64,000 bases of DNA from Actinomycetota bacterium (GCA_003161615.1 PMOB01000019.1:52728-116727); one strand, 5' to 3'; shown: positions 50,824 to 59,001, numbered from the stretch's first letter. Program-made: numbers and translations. Notes: a model not told the origin generated them from the letters alone.

Positions 50824-51026
50824 AGACGGTCACGTACGACCTGCGGACGGTCGATACTGTGGCGCGCCTCCGTCTCGCCACGGGGGCGCGTCTCGTCCGC
50901 GCGCCGCGCGAGCTCTGGGATCTGATCGAGCTCTGCGGCTTACGGGAGGCGGTCGGGAAGCCCGAGCAGCGGAAAGAGCCGCGCCGTGTCGAGGAAGAAC
51001 GTCAGCTCGGCGATCCGGCCGTCTGA
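50820..51026 (+). CDS. STAS-like short protein overlapping the sigma gene antisense
   Basis: A 68-residue frame beginning at CTG 50820 (CTGA overlap with the VOC stop) or GTG 50859. It reads DLRTVDTVARLRLATGARLV and then APRELWDLIELCGLREAVG, a pattern like the second half of STAS anti-sigma-antagonist-type proteins, and ends in an acidic EQRKEPRRVEEERQLGD tail. The last 87 bp run antisense to the 3' end of the ECF sigma gene. No ATG start and a missing N-terminal STAS half make it either a very short gene or a remnant. Confidence 0.45.
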   Translation: MKTVTYDLRTVDTVARLRLATGARLVRAPRELWDLIELCGLREAVGKPEQRKEPRRVEEERQLGDPAV

Positions 51027-51875
51027 CACCTCGGGAACGATGACCGACCACGGCTCGTAGCCACCGTCCTCCGCAGGCTTGTACTGGCCCCACGCCGGCA
51101 TGCCGTTGACCAGGCCGACCGGCACGAGCTTCGACCCCTTGCAGCCGATACCCGCCCCGAGCCACCAGGCGAAGATGTCGTCACGGCCTTGCAGCCAGAG
51201 GCTGAACGGCGGCATGGACTGGACGGCGTCCTCGTGCAGGAGGTCGGTGAGCCGGTCGATGTCGTAGGCCTCGAAGGCCGTGACGTAGCGCTCGAGGAGT
51301 GCGTGCGCGTCGTCGTCGAGCTCGCCCGGAGCGCCCGTGTCTGCGGTCGCGAGCGTCGCGCGCGCTCGCTGCGGCGCGCTGTTGATCGACGCGACGCTCG
51401 TCTCGAGCAGCTCGGCCGCCTCGGACGCCTGCCACTTCAAGACCTCGCAGAGGATGAGCGCCGCCCGCTGCCGCGGCGGCAGATGCTGGAGGGCCGCGAC
51501 GAAGGCGAGCCGCAGCGTCTCGCGCTGCTCCGCGAGCTCGTCCGGCGTCGGCAGCGGCGTGATCCACGTCACCTCCGGCCGCTCGGCGAGGTTCTCGAAC
51601 AGCGGCTCGGCCGCCGGGCCGAGATCCATCGGCCGCGCACGCCGCTCGCGCCCCTCGAGCGCGTCGAGGCAGACGTTCGTCGCGATCCGGTACAGCCACG
51701 ACTTCAGCGCCGCGCGGCCCTCGAAGCGGTCGAGGGAACGCCAGGCGCGGAGCATCGTCTCCTGCACCGCGTCCTCCGCCTCGAAGACGGAGCCGAGCAT
51801 CCGGTAGCAGTAGCCGACGAGGTCGTGCCGGTACTGATCGAGGTCGGTAGCCGTAGCGGACTGGGCGGTGGCCAC
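50940..51875 (-). CDS. ECF sigma factor with C-terminal SnoaL-like domain (SigG/ECF-type)
   Basis: A 311-residue sigma factor. Region 2 covers YRHDLVGYCYRMLGSVFEAEDA and ETMLRAWRSLDRFEG; region 4 covers LPPRQRAALILCEVLKWQ and ASEAAELLETSVASINSAPQ. The C-terminal ~110 residues form a SnoaL-like fold (LERYVTAFEAYDIDRLTDLL, then ITFFLD-like LTFFLDTARLFPLLGLP), which in this sigma group acts as built-in regulator. The GTG is at 51875. No anti-sigma gene is adjacent, but a STAS-like frame overlaps its 3' end on the other strand. Confidence 0.9.
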   Translation of the reverse strand: MATAQSATATDLDQYRHDLVGYCYRMLGSVFEAEDAVQETMLRAWRSLDRFEGRAALKSWLYRIATNVCLDALEGRERRARPMDLGPAAEPLFENLAERPEVTWITPLPTPDELAEQRETLRLAFVAALQHLPPRQRAALILCEVLKWQASEAAELLETSVASINSAPQRARATLATADTGAPGELDDDAHALLERYVTAFEAYDIDRLTDLLHEDAVQSMPPFSLWLQGRDDIFAWWLGAGIGCKGSKLVPVGLVNGMPAWGQYKPAEDGGYEPWSVIVPEVSDGRIAELTFFLDTARLFPLLGLPDRLP

Positions 51876-51889
51876 GCCGGAATCCTAGA

Positions 51890-51925
51890 AAGAAGAGGCG
51901 GCCCCTTGCGGAGCCGCCTCTTCTT
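51890..51925 (-). terminator. Intrinsic terminator after the HEHNE secreted protein gene
   Basis: AAGAAGAGGCGGC (51890-51902) and GCCGCCTCTTCTT (51913-51925) form a perfect 13-bp stem with a 10-nt loop. On the minus strand it ends TCTTCTTTCT, a fair T-run, and lies 21 bp after the stop at 51946. Confidence 0.85.
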
Positions 51926-51945
51926 CGTCAGCTACGCCGCAGCTA

Positions 51946-53370
51946 CTAGGACGGAACCGTGAAGCCCGCCGACGCCTTGCCCGCGTTGCCGCTGCTCGTG
52001 ACGGTCGCCGAGCCGGCCTTGGCCCCGGACGGCACCTTCGTCATGAGCGAGAACTGGCCGCTCGAGTTGGCGGTCGCCGACCCGAGCCCCCACGTCGACC
52101 CCGCGTCGCTGAAGCTGCTCGCGACGCGATCGCCGACATTGAAGAACAGCCCCGAGATCTTGAACGGCGCCGTCGCGTAACCGATGTTCGGCGTCAGGGA
52201 GATCTCCGGCGTGTCGTAGTTCGGCTGGCTCGGCACCGGATTGCCGGAGGAGTCCGAGCCTGGACAGCCGTTCGTCGTGTTGTCCCACTCCGTCTGCATC
52301 AGGTAGTGGTGACCGTTGATCGTCTCGTTGTACTCGGCCCCGGTCGGCCCGTACGTGGTGCCGAAGTTCCAGGCGCACATGTCGCCGTTCTCGTTGCCAT
52401 ACGCGCTGTCGTTCGGGTTGCTGTCCCACCAGCCGGTGCCGAACGGGTCGGTGATCGACTCGTTGTGCTCGTGGCTCGTGACGCTGATCTCCGGATCGGA
52501 CGGGTTGCCGTTCGGGCGCTGCCCGAGATCGCAGGTGAGCGGATTCCCGTTCGTCTGGGCCGCGTACGGCATGTTCGAGTAGATGATCTGCGAGTTCGTG
52601 TTCACGGTCGAGTCGAAGTACGCGCTGTGGTACGCGCAGAAGTACGAGAAGGAGCAGAGCGGCGCGGTCACGGTCGTGCCGACACCGGCCCCACTGTCGA
52701 CGCCGACCTGAGCCGGGAAGCACGTGCCGATGTTCGGTGCGGTGAACATGAAGAACTCGGTCGTGTTGCTGACCGGCCAACCCTCGCGCTTGACGACGGT
52801 CGAGATCTCCTGCTGCACCTGCGCGTCGGTGACGCAACCGGCACTCGTCGAGGGGACGCTGGCCCCGCCGTTCGTCGCGGCGACCGGCGTGTCCGGGCAG
52901 TTGACCGGATCGAGCGTCGGCAGCGGATCGGAGTCCGCGTACGTGCCGGCGAACGTCGTGTGCTCCTGCACGTACGTCTTCGCCCCCGAGCTCGACTGCT
53001 CGTAGTACTGGGTGCCGTTGACGTACGGGTTGGAGTCCTTCCCGTTGTCCGCCTGCAGATCCTTGAAGTACTGGTTCAGGTTGCCCACATACCCGGCCGG
53101 GAACGCGTAGCCGGATGGCGCCCAGTAGATGGAGTAGACGTTGCTGGTCGGCATCACCGGGCCGCCGTTGTAGTAGAGCGAACCACTGGCGGGCGCGGAG
53201 TTGCTGACCTGTGTGCCTGTGGTGCTCTCGGGCGCGATCATTCCCCAGATGTTCCCGATCCGGGACTGAAACTGAGTCGTCGTGTTAGAGCCGGTCGTCG
53301 CAGATGCAGATCCGAGAGGCGCGACTGCGAACGCTCCGACGATGACTGCCACAGCAAGGAGGCGGCGCAT
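51946..53370 (-). CDS. Secreted protein with HEHNE metallopeptidase-like motif
   Basis: A 474-residue exported protein. After a signal peptide (LLAVAVIVGAFAVAPLGSA) comes a domain with NVYSIYWAPSGY and several Cys, then SHEHNESITDP, followed by GWWDSNPNDSAYGNENGDMC. This arrangement resembles the SHE..E..TDP motif of secreted exordium/phosphate-induced-like proteins and could bind metal. The last ~90 residues (PNYDTPEISLTPNIGYA...) are an Ig-like domain. Peptidase activity is not shown. The ATG at 53370 follows AAGGAGG. Confidence 0.8.
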   Translation of the reverse strand: MRRLLAVAVIVGAFAVAPLGSASATTGSNTTTQFQSRIGNIWGMIAPESTTGTQVSNSAPASGSLYYNGGPVMPTSNVYSIYWAPSGYAFPAGYVGNLNQYFKDLQADNGKDSNPYVNGTQYYEQSSSGAKTYVQEHTTFAGTYADSDPLPTLDPVNCPDTPVAATNGGASVPSTSAGCVTDAQVQQEISTVVKREGWPVSNTTEFFMFTAPNIGTCFPAQVGVDSGAGVGTTVTAPLCSFSYFCAYHSAYFDSTVNTNSQIIYSNMPYAAQTNGNPLTCDLGQRPNGNPSDPEISVTSHEHNESITDPFGTGWWDSNPNDSAYGNENGDMCAWNFGTTYGPTGAEYNETINGHHYLMQTEWDNTTNGCPGSDSSGNPVPSQPNYDTPEISLTPNIGYATAPFKISGLFFNVGDRVASSFSDAGSTWGLGSATANSSGQFSLMTKVPSGAKAGSATVTSSGNAGKASAGFTVPS

Positions 53371-53676
53371 GCGTGTTCTCCTTCTTCGTGCGGTTGGGGT
53401 CCCTTGGTGGGTCGCCGCGCACGGAACTCTCGATCGGTGTGCCCGCCCGCGACCGGCCCGTGGTCCCCGAACTGGCAACTTCCGAACGTGCCGGGCTGCG
53501 CGGTTTACGAATGGCTTACGCAGGACGTAATGCGGCCCGCAACGGGTAACCTGGAATCCGTCCGGGGAGTTTCGGCGTATTCGCTGGTAGAACGACCCGT
53601 GATGGTGGGCGAGGTGCTGCCGCAGGTGCCTCGCCCGTTCCTTTTTATCGACGGTGTATCGGCCTAGACTGGCGCC
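53371..53676 (+). promoter_or_regulatory. Structured leader with attenuator terminator upstream of the di-iron oxidase gene
   Basis: This 306-bp gap holds no gene. Towards the R2-like gene it carries a long-range helix ACGGGT/ACCCGT (53542-53547 with 53595-53600) that encloses a small hairpin CGGCG-tatt-CGCTG. It ends in a clear intrinsic terminator: GGGCGAGG (53607-53614) with CCTCGCCC (53629-53636), then CCTTTTT. No plus-strand gene lies upstream, so the terminator must act on a transcript starting inside the gap: a riboswitch-like attenuator or a small RNA. The class is not recognised. Confidence 0.55.
53607..53646 (+). terminator. Intrinsic terminator 31 bp before the di-iron oxidase gene
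   Basis: An 8-bp perfect stem GGGCGAGG/CCTCGCCC with a 14-nt loop is followed by GTTCCTTTTT. It is one of the few T-run terminators in this GC-rich window and sits directly in front of the start at 53677. Confidence 0.8.
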
Positions 53677-54813
53677 ATGGACGCTGCGGTAGACCTTCCC
53701 GCCGAAGCCGCCCCCGCGCTCCCGTCTCACCGACGCGGCGAGCGGTTGGAGCGGCTGCTGCACGAGATCGACGTCCTGATCGCGGACGACGAGACGGCCG
53801 ACCGGCAGGTCACCGGCGGCTGGCAGACGTTCGACGACATCGTCGCGGCCGCGTACGTCCACACGTGGGACGCGTACAGCGTCGACCTCACGCACGACGC
53901 CGCGAGCTTCCGCGCCCTCGACCACCGGCAGCAGGAGGCCGTGAAGCGGGTCTTCGGGACGATCTACCGCGCCGAGTCGGTCGTGGACGACTGGATGGAC
54001 CGGATCGTCGCGGCGATCCCGCGCGAGCCGGGCTACGAGTCGATGCGCGCCGCGCTGATGACACAGGAGCACGACGAGCGGATGCATCGCGGGAGCCTCC
54101 TGCGGGCGGCGACCGAGGTGCTCGGCATCGCCGAAGAGGACGCGAGCCGGGTCGCCAAGAAGTACAACAACTTCGTCGCCGAGATCCTCTTCGACCAATT
54201 CGAGGAGGAGATGCGGCACCTGCTGCGGCCGAACCGGCCGCTCGAGGACGTCTACATGGCGATCTTCATCTACGGCGTGATCAGCGAGGACGTCGTGGCC
54301 AACAGCGACGTCGTGATCCGCCGTGCCAAGGGCAAGGGCCTCTACGACACGTTCCACCTGCCGGGGATGAAGGAAGGGCAGACGAACGTCCGCCGCGACG
54401 AGGGGCGCCACGTGCGGATCGCCGTCCTCGCGACGAAGCGGTTCCTGGCCGAGCATCCGGAGTCGGCCGGCCGGCTCCTCGCCCAGGCCGTCGACTACAT
54501 GGATCTCGCCGACCGGATGGTGCGCCGCGCCAAGGCGTCCCGAGGGCTGATCGACATGCACCTCGCGGAGTCCTACGGAGCGGGCGTCGACTCCCTCTAC
54601 TACTACGTGATGAACATGAAGCGGCTGGCCGTACGCCTCGACGAGCTCGGCCTGCGCGAAGGCGTGCTCGAGGTGAAGAAGCGCGTCGACGCCGCGATCG
54701 CCGAGCTGAGCGACGACGACGGAGAGCCGATCGTCGAGACGCCGAGCCTCTGGCTACGGGTCGTCGGCCCGCGGATGCTGAGACTCGCCGGCACCGAGCG
54801 GCTCGCCGGCTAA
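53677..54813 (+). CDS. R2-like di-iron/Mn-Fe oxidase-type ferritin-like protein
   Basis: A 378-residue helical protein with the ligand set of class I ribonucleotide reductase small subunits and R2-like oxidases: E100, E134-x2-H137 (ERMH), E204 and E242-x2-H245 (EGRH). Two-metal oxidase chemistry is expected; no large ribonucleotide reductase subunit is near, which favours an R2-like oxidase role. The ATG at 53677 follows a leader with an intrinsic terminator. Its stop overlaps the convergent glycosyltransferase stop by 4 bp. Confidence 0.85.
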   Translation: MDAAVDLPAEAAPALPSHRRGERLERLLHEIDVLIADDETADRQVTGGWQTFDDIVAAAYVHTWDAYSVDLTHDAASFRALDHRQQEAVKRVFGTIYRAESVVDDWMDRIVAAIPREPGYESMRAALMTQEHDERMHRGSLLRAATEVLGIAEEDASRVAKKYNNFVAEILFDQFEEEMRHLLRPNRPLEDVYMAIFIYGVISEDVVANSDVVIRRAKGKGLYDTFHLPGMKEGQTNVRRDEGRHVRIAVLATKRFLAEHPESAGRLLAQAVDYMDLADRMVRRAKASRGLIDMHLAESYGAGVDSLYYYVMNMKRLAVRLDELGLREGVLEVKKRVDAAIAELSDDDGEPIVETPSLWLRVVGPRMLRLAGTERLAG

Positions 54814-55928
54814 GCCGCGAGCACGCGCTCGTAGCAGTCCTGCAGGCGCCGCGCGAGGAGCGGCCAGGCGTAGCTGCCCGCCGCCAGCTCGCGCGCCGCG
54901 CGTCCGCGTGCGACTCGGGCCGGCTCGTCCGCGAGCACCGCCTCGATCGTCTCGGCCAGCGCGTCGGCGTCGCCGGGCGGCGTCAGCACGCCGGTCTCGG
55001 GAGTCACGAGGCCCCGGTAGCCGGGGATGTCGGAGGCGACGACGGGAGTGCCGCAGGCGAAGGCTCGCGTGATCACCATCCCGAAGCTCTCGTTGCCGAG
55101 CGAGGGCGCCACCAGGAGCTTCGCCGTCGACAGCTCCTCGGTGAGATGGTCGTCGCCGACGTAGCCGAGCACGTCGATGCCGTCGTCCGGCACGCGCAAG
55201 CGTGTGAGGAGGAGGCGCACCGCCAGCGGGTCGGCACCGATCACGCGCAGCCGGAGGCCGTTACGGCGCAGGCGCGGCCACGCGCGCAGCACGATGGGCA
55301 GTCCCTTGCGCGGGTCGCGGCGGCCGAGGAAGACGATCCGGTTCTCGCGGCCCGCGGGATCGACTCCCTCCGGCATCTCGACGCCGTTCGGGATCACCTC
55401 GTACTCGCCGCCGGAGTACGTGATCGCGGTCTGCCGTGCCTGCTCGGAGACGGCGATCCGCAGGTCGATCCGCTCGACGAGGAAGCCGAACAGGCTGTGG
55501 GCGAACGGCCGCCATGCGGAGTCGCCGGCCGCGTGGAACGTTCCGACGACCGGGCCATCCCAGAGCGCGAGCGCTGCTGGGCTGACCATCGGCGCAAGCG
55601 GCTCGTGAACGTGGATCAGGTCGAAGCCCTCGGTCGCGAGGATGCGCCGCAAGCGCGGCAGCGTGGCGGGACTGAGGACGAGGTTGGAAAGGGCGCCGTT
55701 CCCGGGCACGATCACCGAGCGGCCGAGCGGCATGACGCCGGGCGGCGGCGAGTCGTGGCGGCCTTGCCTCGGGTGGAGGATGCGGCTGAACGAGCCCGGC
55801 GGGTCGTTGCCGATCAGGAGCCGCGTCTCGATCCCGAGCTCCGCGAGCGCGCGCACCTGAGCCTCGGCGTGGTCGACGACGCCGCCGCCGAACGACCACG
55901 AGTACGGGACGACGATCCCGACCTTCAC
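54810..55928 (-). CDS. GT4 glycosyltransferase, PimA-like
   Basis: A 372-residue retaining glycosyltransferase resembling phosphatidylinositol mannosyltransferase PimA. It has KVGIVVPYSWSFGGGV at the acceptor loop, VHEPLAPMVSP, the FLGRRDPRKGLP phosphate loop and the E-x7-E motif in ESFGMVITRAFACGTPVVAS. It acts at the inner face of the membrane on a lipid acceptor, probably using GDP-mannose. The GTG at 55928 overlaps the stop of the small membrane gene upstream (GTGA). Confidence 0.9.
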   Translation of the reverse strand: MKVGIVVPYSWSFGGGVVDHAEAQVRALAELGIETRLLIGNDPPGSFSRILHPRQGRHDSPPPGVMPLGRSVIVPGNGALSNLVLSPATLPRLRRILATEGFDLIHVHEPLAPMVSPAALALWDGPVVGTFHAAGDSAWRPFAHSLFGFLVERIDLRIAVSEQARQTAITYSGGEYEVIPNGVEMPEGVDPAGRENRIVFLGRRDPRKGLPIVLRAWPRLRRNGLRLRVIGADPLAVRLLLTRLRVPDDGIDVLGYVGDDHLTEELSTAKLLVAPSLGNESFGMVITRAFACGTPVVASDIPGYRGLVTPETGVLTPPGDADALAETIEAVLADEPARVARGRAARELAAGSYAWPLLARRLQDCYERVLAA

Positions 55929-56308
55929 CGGCGCCGCCCCAACAGGAAGCCGACCGTCGCGCCGGCGAGGAGCAGCTGTGCGTCGGTCGAGATCCCTCCG
56001 CCGGGCTGCTCACCCCAGTGGAAGAGCTTCCTCCCGCCCGGCCGCAAGAACGGCAGGACGTGCTCGAGGTCCGGCGCCGCCGCGGTCGCGCCGCCCAGCA
56101 CGGCGGGGTCGAACAGCCAGCGCCGCACGGCGAGGAGCGCGAGCGAGGCGAGGCCGCTGCCGATCTCGAAGCTCTGGTCGGGGATGTCCTCGTGCCGGAA
56201 CCTGTCGGCGGCGACGTGCAGCGCGGGGCCGAGGAGCACGGCGAACGGACGTGACCGGACGAGCGCGCCGGCGGCGGCCCCGGTGGCGACGTGGAGCGAG
56301 ACGATCAC
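55925..56308 (-). CDS. Small membrane protein, metal-dependent hydrolase-like pattern
   Basis: A 127-residue membrane protein with four hydrophobic stretches. SLHVATGAAAGALVRSR, LGPALHVAADRFRHED and APDLEHVLPFL hold His and Asp residues spaced like membrane-bound metal-dependent hydrolases of the YdjM/DUF457 type, though shorter than that family. The GTG is at 56308. It is coupled to the PimA-like gene, hinting at a lipid or cell-envelope role. Confidence 0.65.
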   Translation of the reverse strand: MIVSLHVATGAAAGALVRSRPFAVLLGPALHVAADRFRHEDIPDQSFEIGSGLASLALLAVRRWLFDPAVLGGATAAAPDLEHVLPFLRPGGRKLFHWGEQPGGGISTDAQLLLAGATVGFLLGRRR

Positions 56309-56355
56309 GGCTTGATCTTCGCGTAGAACAGTCGTCCGACATTACTGTGACCCGC

Positions 56356-56631
56356 ATGAGCACCGTCTGTACACACCTCGACAGCGTCGTCGTCACAGAG
56401 CTGCCCTCGGATATTCCCGGCTGCGAGGACTGCCTCGCGAGCGGCGGCTCGTGGGTTCACCTGCGGATGTGCCAGGCCTGCGGCCGCATCGGCTGCTGCG
56501 ACAGCTCGCCGAACCGGCACGCCACCGCGCACGCGCGCGACACCGGCCATCCGATCGTCCGCTCCGCCGAGCCCGGCGAGGACTGGAGCTGGTGCTACGT
56601 CGACGAGGTGGCGTTCGTTCTATCGCCGTGA
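56356..56631 (+). CDS. UBP-type zinc finger protein
   Basis: A 91-residue stand-alone ZnF-UBP domain. Metal ligands are CTHLD, GCEDCLASG, MCQACGRIGCCD and the His cluster HATAHARDTGHP, the arrangement of eukaryotic ubiquitin C-terminus-binding fingers. Such proteins are common in actinobacteria with unknown partners. The ATG is at 56356; the stop overlaps the DUF5996 gene start (GTGA). Confidence 0.9.
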   Translation: MSTVCTHLDSVVVTELPSDIPGCEDCLASGGSWVHLRMCQACGRIGCCDSSPNRHATAHARDTGHPIVRSAEPGEDWSWCYVDEVAFVLSP

Positions 56632-57509
56632 CGCTGCCCGAGCTCCATCTCGCCGGCTGGCGGCCCACAAAGGACACGCTCCACCTCTACTGCCAGATCG
56701 TCGGCAAGGTGCGGCTCGCGACAACGCCGCATCGCAATCACTGGTGGAACGTCCCGCTCTACATCGACGTCCGCGGCCTGACGACTCGCCGCCTCCACCA
56801 TGAAGACGCGACGTTCGAGCTGGCACTCGATTTCGTCGATGAGCAGCTCGTGGTGGAGACCGCGGACGGCCGCACTTGCCGCTTCGCCCTCGGCTCGAGC
56901 GTCGCGGAGTTCGACGCGAGCCTGCACGCGACGCTGCGCGAGCTCGGGATCGACGTCCCGATCTACGAGCACCCGTTCGGAGTCCCGATGACGACGCCGT
57001 TCCCTCTAGACGTCGACCACGCCGCCTGGGACGGGGCCGCGGTGCGCCGGTTTCATCGCGCCCTCGACTGGACCGACTCCGTGTTCGAGGAGTTCAGCGG
57101 CCGCTTCAACGGCAAGACGAGTCCGGTGCATCTCTTCTGGCATAGCCTCGACCTCGCGGTGACACGGTTCTCCGGCCGGCCGGCGCCACCGCTCCCGGAC
57201 GCCGACGCGGTTACGCAGGAGGCGTACTCGCACGAGTTGATCTCCTTCGGCTTCTGGGCCGGCGACGACAATGTGCCCGACGCGTCGTACTACTCGTACA
57301 CGGCGCCCGAGCCGCCGGGCCTGCGCGACGAACCGCTCGCGGTCGGGGACTGGATCGCGTCCGGAGACGGGTCGCTGGCGCTTCTCTCCTACGAAACCGT
57401 GCGCGCCTCAACCGATCCCAAGGCGACCCTCCTCGCGTTCCTTCAGTCGGCGTACGAAGCCGGAGCCCGGCTTGCCGACTGGGATGTAGACGCATTCGCC
57501 GTCCCGTAA
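56628..57509 (+). CDS. DUF5996 family protein
   Basis: A 293-residue cytosolic protein matching DUF5996 by pattern: LHLYCQIVGKVRLATTPHRN, VPLYIDVRGLTTRRL, then LYEHPFG-like IYEHPFGVPMTTPF, HLFWHSLDLAVTRFSG and FWAGDDNVPDASYYSYTAPE. The function of this family is unknown; several Trp, His and Asp residues line up as a possible active site. The GTG at 56628 is coupled to the zinc finger gene. Confidence 0.85.
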   Translation: MTLPELHLAGWRPTKDTLHLYCQIVGKVRLATTPHRNHWWNVPLYIDVRGLTTRRLHHEDATFELALDFVDEQLVVETADGRTCRFALGSSVAEFDASLHATLRELGIDVPIYEHPFGVPMTTPFPLDVDHAAWDGAAVRRFHRALDWTDSVFEEFSGRFNGKTSPVHLFWHSLDLAVTRFSGRPAPPLPDADAVTQEAYSHELISFGFWAGDDNVPDASYYSYTAPEPPGLRDEPLAVGDWIASGDGSLALLSYETVRASTDPKATLLAFLQSAYEAGARLADWDVDAFAVP

Positions 57510-57545
57510 CCGACAGGCGGCGAACCGGTCGCCTATCCTCCCGGC

Positions 57546-57764
57546 ATGAGCATCGGAAACTGGTTCAAGCGGTTCTTCTCCTCCCCCGCCTCGACAGACG
57601 CGTCTGCCAACGTCGCTGCCGGGACGAACGACGAGAAAACGATCGACGAGGCACGGATCGACGCCGGTGGCGGCGGGCCTATGACGGCCGACTACGCCGG
57701 ACTCGCGGCGAATGAGGCAGCGGAGGGCGAGCTCTCCGATCAGGAACCGCCATCCGGCGAGTGA
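57546..57764 (+). CDS. Small acidic hypothetical protein A
   Basis: A 72-residue protein starting MSIGNWFKRFFSSPA, an amphipathic basic-aromatic helix, and continuing as an acidic Gly/Ala/Glu-rich disordered tail. Function unknown. The next gene, overlapping by 4 bp, encodes a protein with the same head-and-tail layout. Confidence 0.6.
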   Translation: MSIGNWFKRFFSSPASTDASANVAAGTNDEKTIDEARIDAGGGGPMTADYAGLAANEAAEGELSDQEPPSGE

Positions 57765-57991
57765 GCTTCCGCAGCTTCCTCCGCGCGCTGTTCTCCAGTC
57801 CGCTCGAGGTCGGGGATACCCAAGACAATCCCGCCGACGTCGATGAGGACCTCGACGAGGGGATGCCCGCAGCCGCGGAGGACGCAGCGCAGACGGCGGA
57901 GGCCGAGGACGTCCAGGACGGGCGTATAGCCGCCGTGCTCCATCCGCCCAGCACGATCGCCTTCGAGGGCGAACAGGCGGAAGCGGACTGA
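57761..57991 (+). CDS. Small acidic hypothetical protein B (paralogue of A)
   Basis: A 76-residue protein starting MSFRSFLRALFSSPLEVG, which matches the upstream protein's head in its FxxxFSSP pattern, followed by an acidic Asp/Glu/Ala tail. The heads could touch membrane. The GTG start at 57761 overlaps the previous stop (GTGA). Confidence 0.6.
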   Translation: MSFRSFLRALFSSPLEVGDTQDNPADVDEDLDEGMPAAAEDAAQTAEAEDVQDGRIAAVLHPPSTIAFEGEQAEAD

Positions 57992-58062
57992 AAGAACACG
58001 TGAGGCCGCCCGTCCGTTAGCCTCAGCAGTGGTGTGCCGGGAAGGCTGGTCGGCGTCGACTC

Positions 58063-59001
58063 ATGACGCCCACAGCCGCCATTCCTCTCTTCATCGCCTC
58101 CGTGGCGCTGATGCTCGTCGCATCGGCGGTCTTCGCGGGGCGCCTCGACCACATCGGCCTGCGGCTCGGGATGCCCGAGACGCTGCTCGGCCTGCTCACC
58201 GCGCTCGCAGCGGACGCGCCGGAGATTTCCTCCGCGATCACGGCGCTTGTCTCACACGAGAAGTCGGTCGCGGTCGGCGTCGTCGTCGGCTCGAACGCCT
58301 TCAACCTCGCGGCGATGCTCGGCGTCAGCGCGGTCGTCGCCTCGCGCGTCCGCGCCCGTCACGAAGCGCTCGAGCTCGAGGCGTTCGCCGGCCTCTGGCT
58401 CGTCGGGGTCGCGCTCGCAGTCGTCGCGGGAGGAATCGGCGGTCGCGTCGGCTTTGCGCTCGTCGCGGTCGTCGTCCTGCCGTACGTCTTCCTGCTCGGG
58501 CGGGGCGAGGCGCCTGAGCACACGCGCGAGCAGAACATCGACTCACACCGCGAGATTGCGCAGCTCGTCGTGGTCCTGCTCGTCGCGCTCAGCCTGATCG
58601 TCGGCGGCAGCATCGGCGCGGTGCGCTCGGCGACCGATCTCGCGCAAGCGTGGTCGGTGCCGAAGGAGCTCGTCGGAGTCGTCGTCCTCGCGATCCTCAC
58701 GAGCCTGCCGAATGCGTGGACCGGCGTCCGCTTCGGCTTGCAACAGCGCGGCTCGGCGCTGATGAGCGAGACGCTGAACTCGAACTCCATCAACATCGTC
58801 GCCGGACTGGCGCTGCCCGCGGCGCTCGGAAGCCTCGGCGCCTTCTCCGGTCTCGACGTCTTCGACCTCGCGTGGCTGGTCGGGATGACCGCGGCGGCGG
58901 TGCTCCTCTTCGGACGCCGCGGTGGCGCCGGCCGAACCGCAGGCGTCTTCCTGATCGGGCTCTACGCGGTCTTCCTCGCGGTACAGCTGGTGGTCAGGTG
59001 A
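58063..59001 (+). CDS. Sodium/calcium exchanger family membrane protein (CaCA)
   Basis: A 312-residue antiporter with ten hydrophobic segments and the two inverted alpha repeats: AADAPEISSAITALVSHEKS with SNAFNLAAMLG, and ILTSLPNAWTGVRFGLQQRG with LNSNSINIVAGLALP. The first repeat has the acidic PE pair; in the second the acidic residue is replaced by Asn, so ion selectivity may differ. The ATG is at 58063. Its end overlaps kbl convergently by 8 bp. Confidence 0.87.
   Translation: MTPTAAIPLFIASVALMLVASAVFAGRLDHIGLRLGMPETLLGLLTALAADAPEISSAITALVSHEKSVAVGVVVGSNAFNLAAMLGVSAVVASRVRARHEALELEAFAGLWLVGVALAVVAGGIGGRVGFALVAVVVLPYVFLLGRGEAPEHTREQNIDSHREIAQLVVVLLVALSLIVGGSIGAVRSATDLAQAWSVPKELVGVVVLAILTSLPNAWTGVRFGLQQRGSALMSETLNSNSINIVAGLALPAALGSLGAFSGLDVFDLAWLVGMTAAAVLLFGRRGGAGRTAGVFLIGLYAVFLAVQLVVR

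Noticed and set aside
53480-53646. Assigning the leader to the manganese yybP-ykoY or cyclic di-GMP riboswitch classes
   Set aside because: A GGGGAG stretch is present, but the conserved core loops of these classes as I remember them are not.
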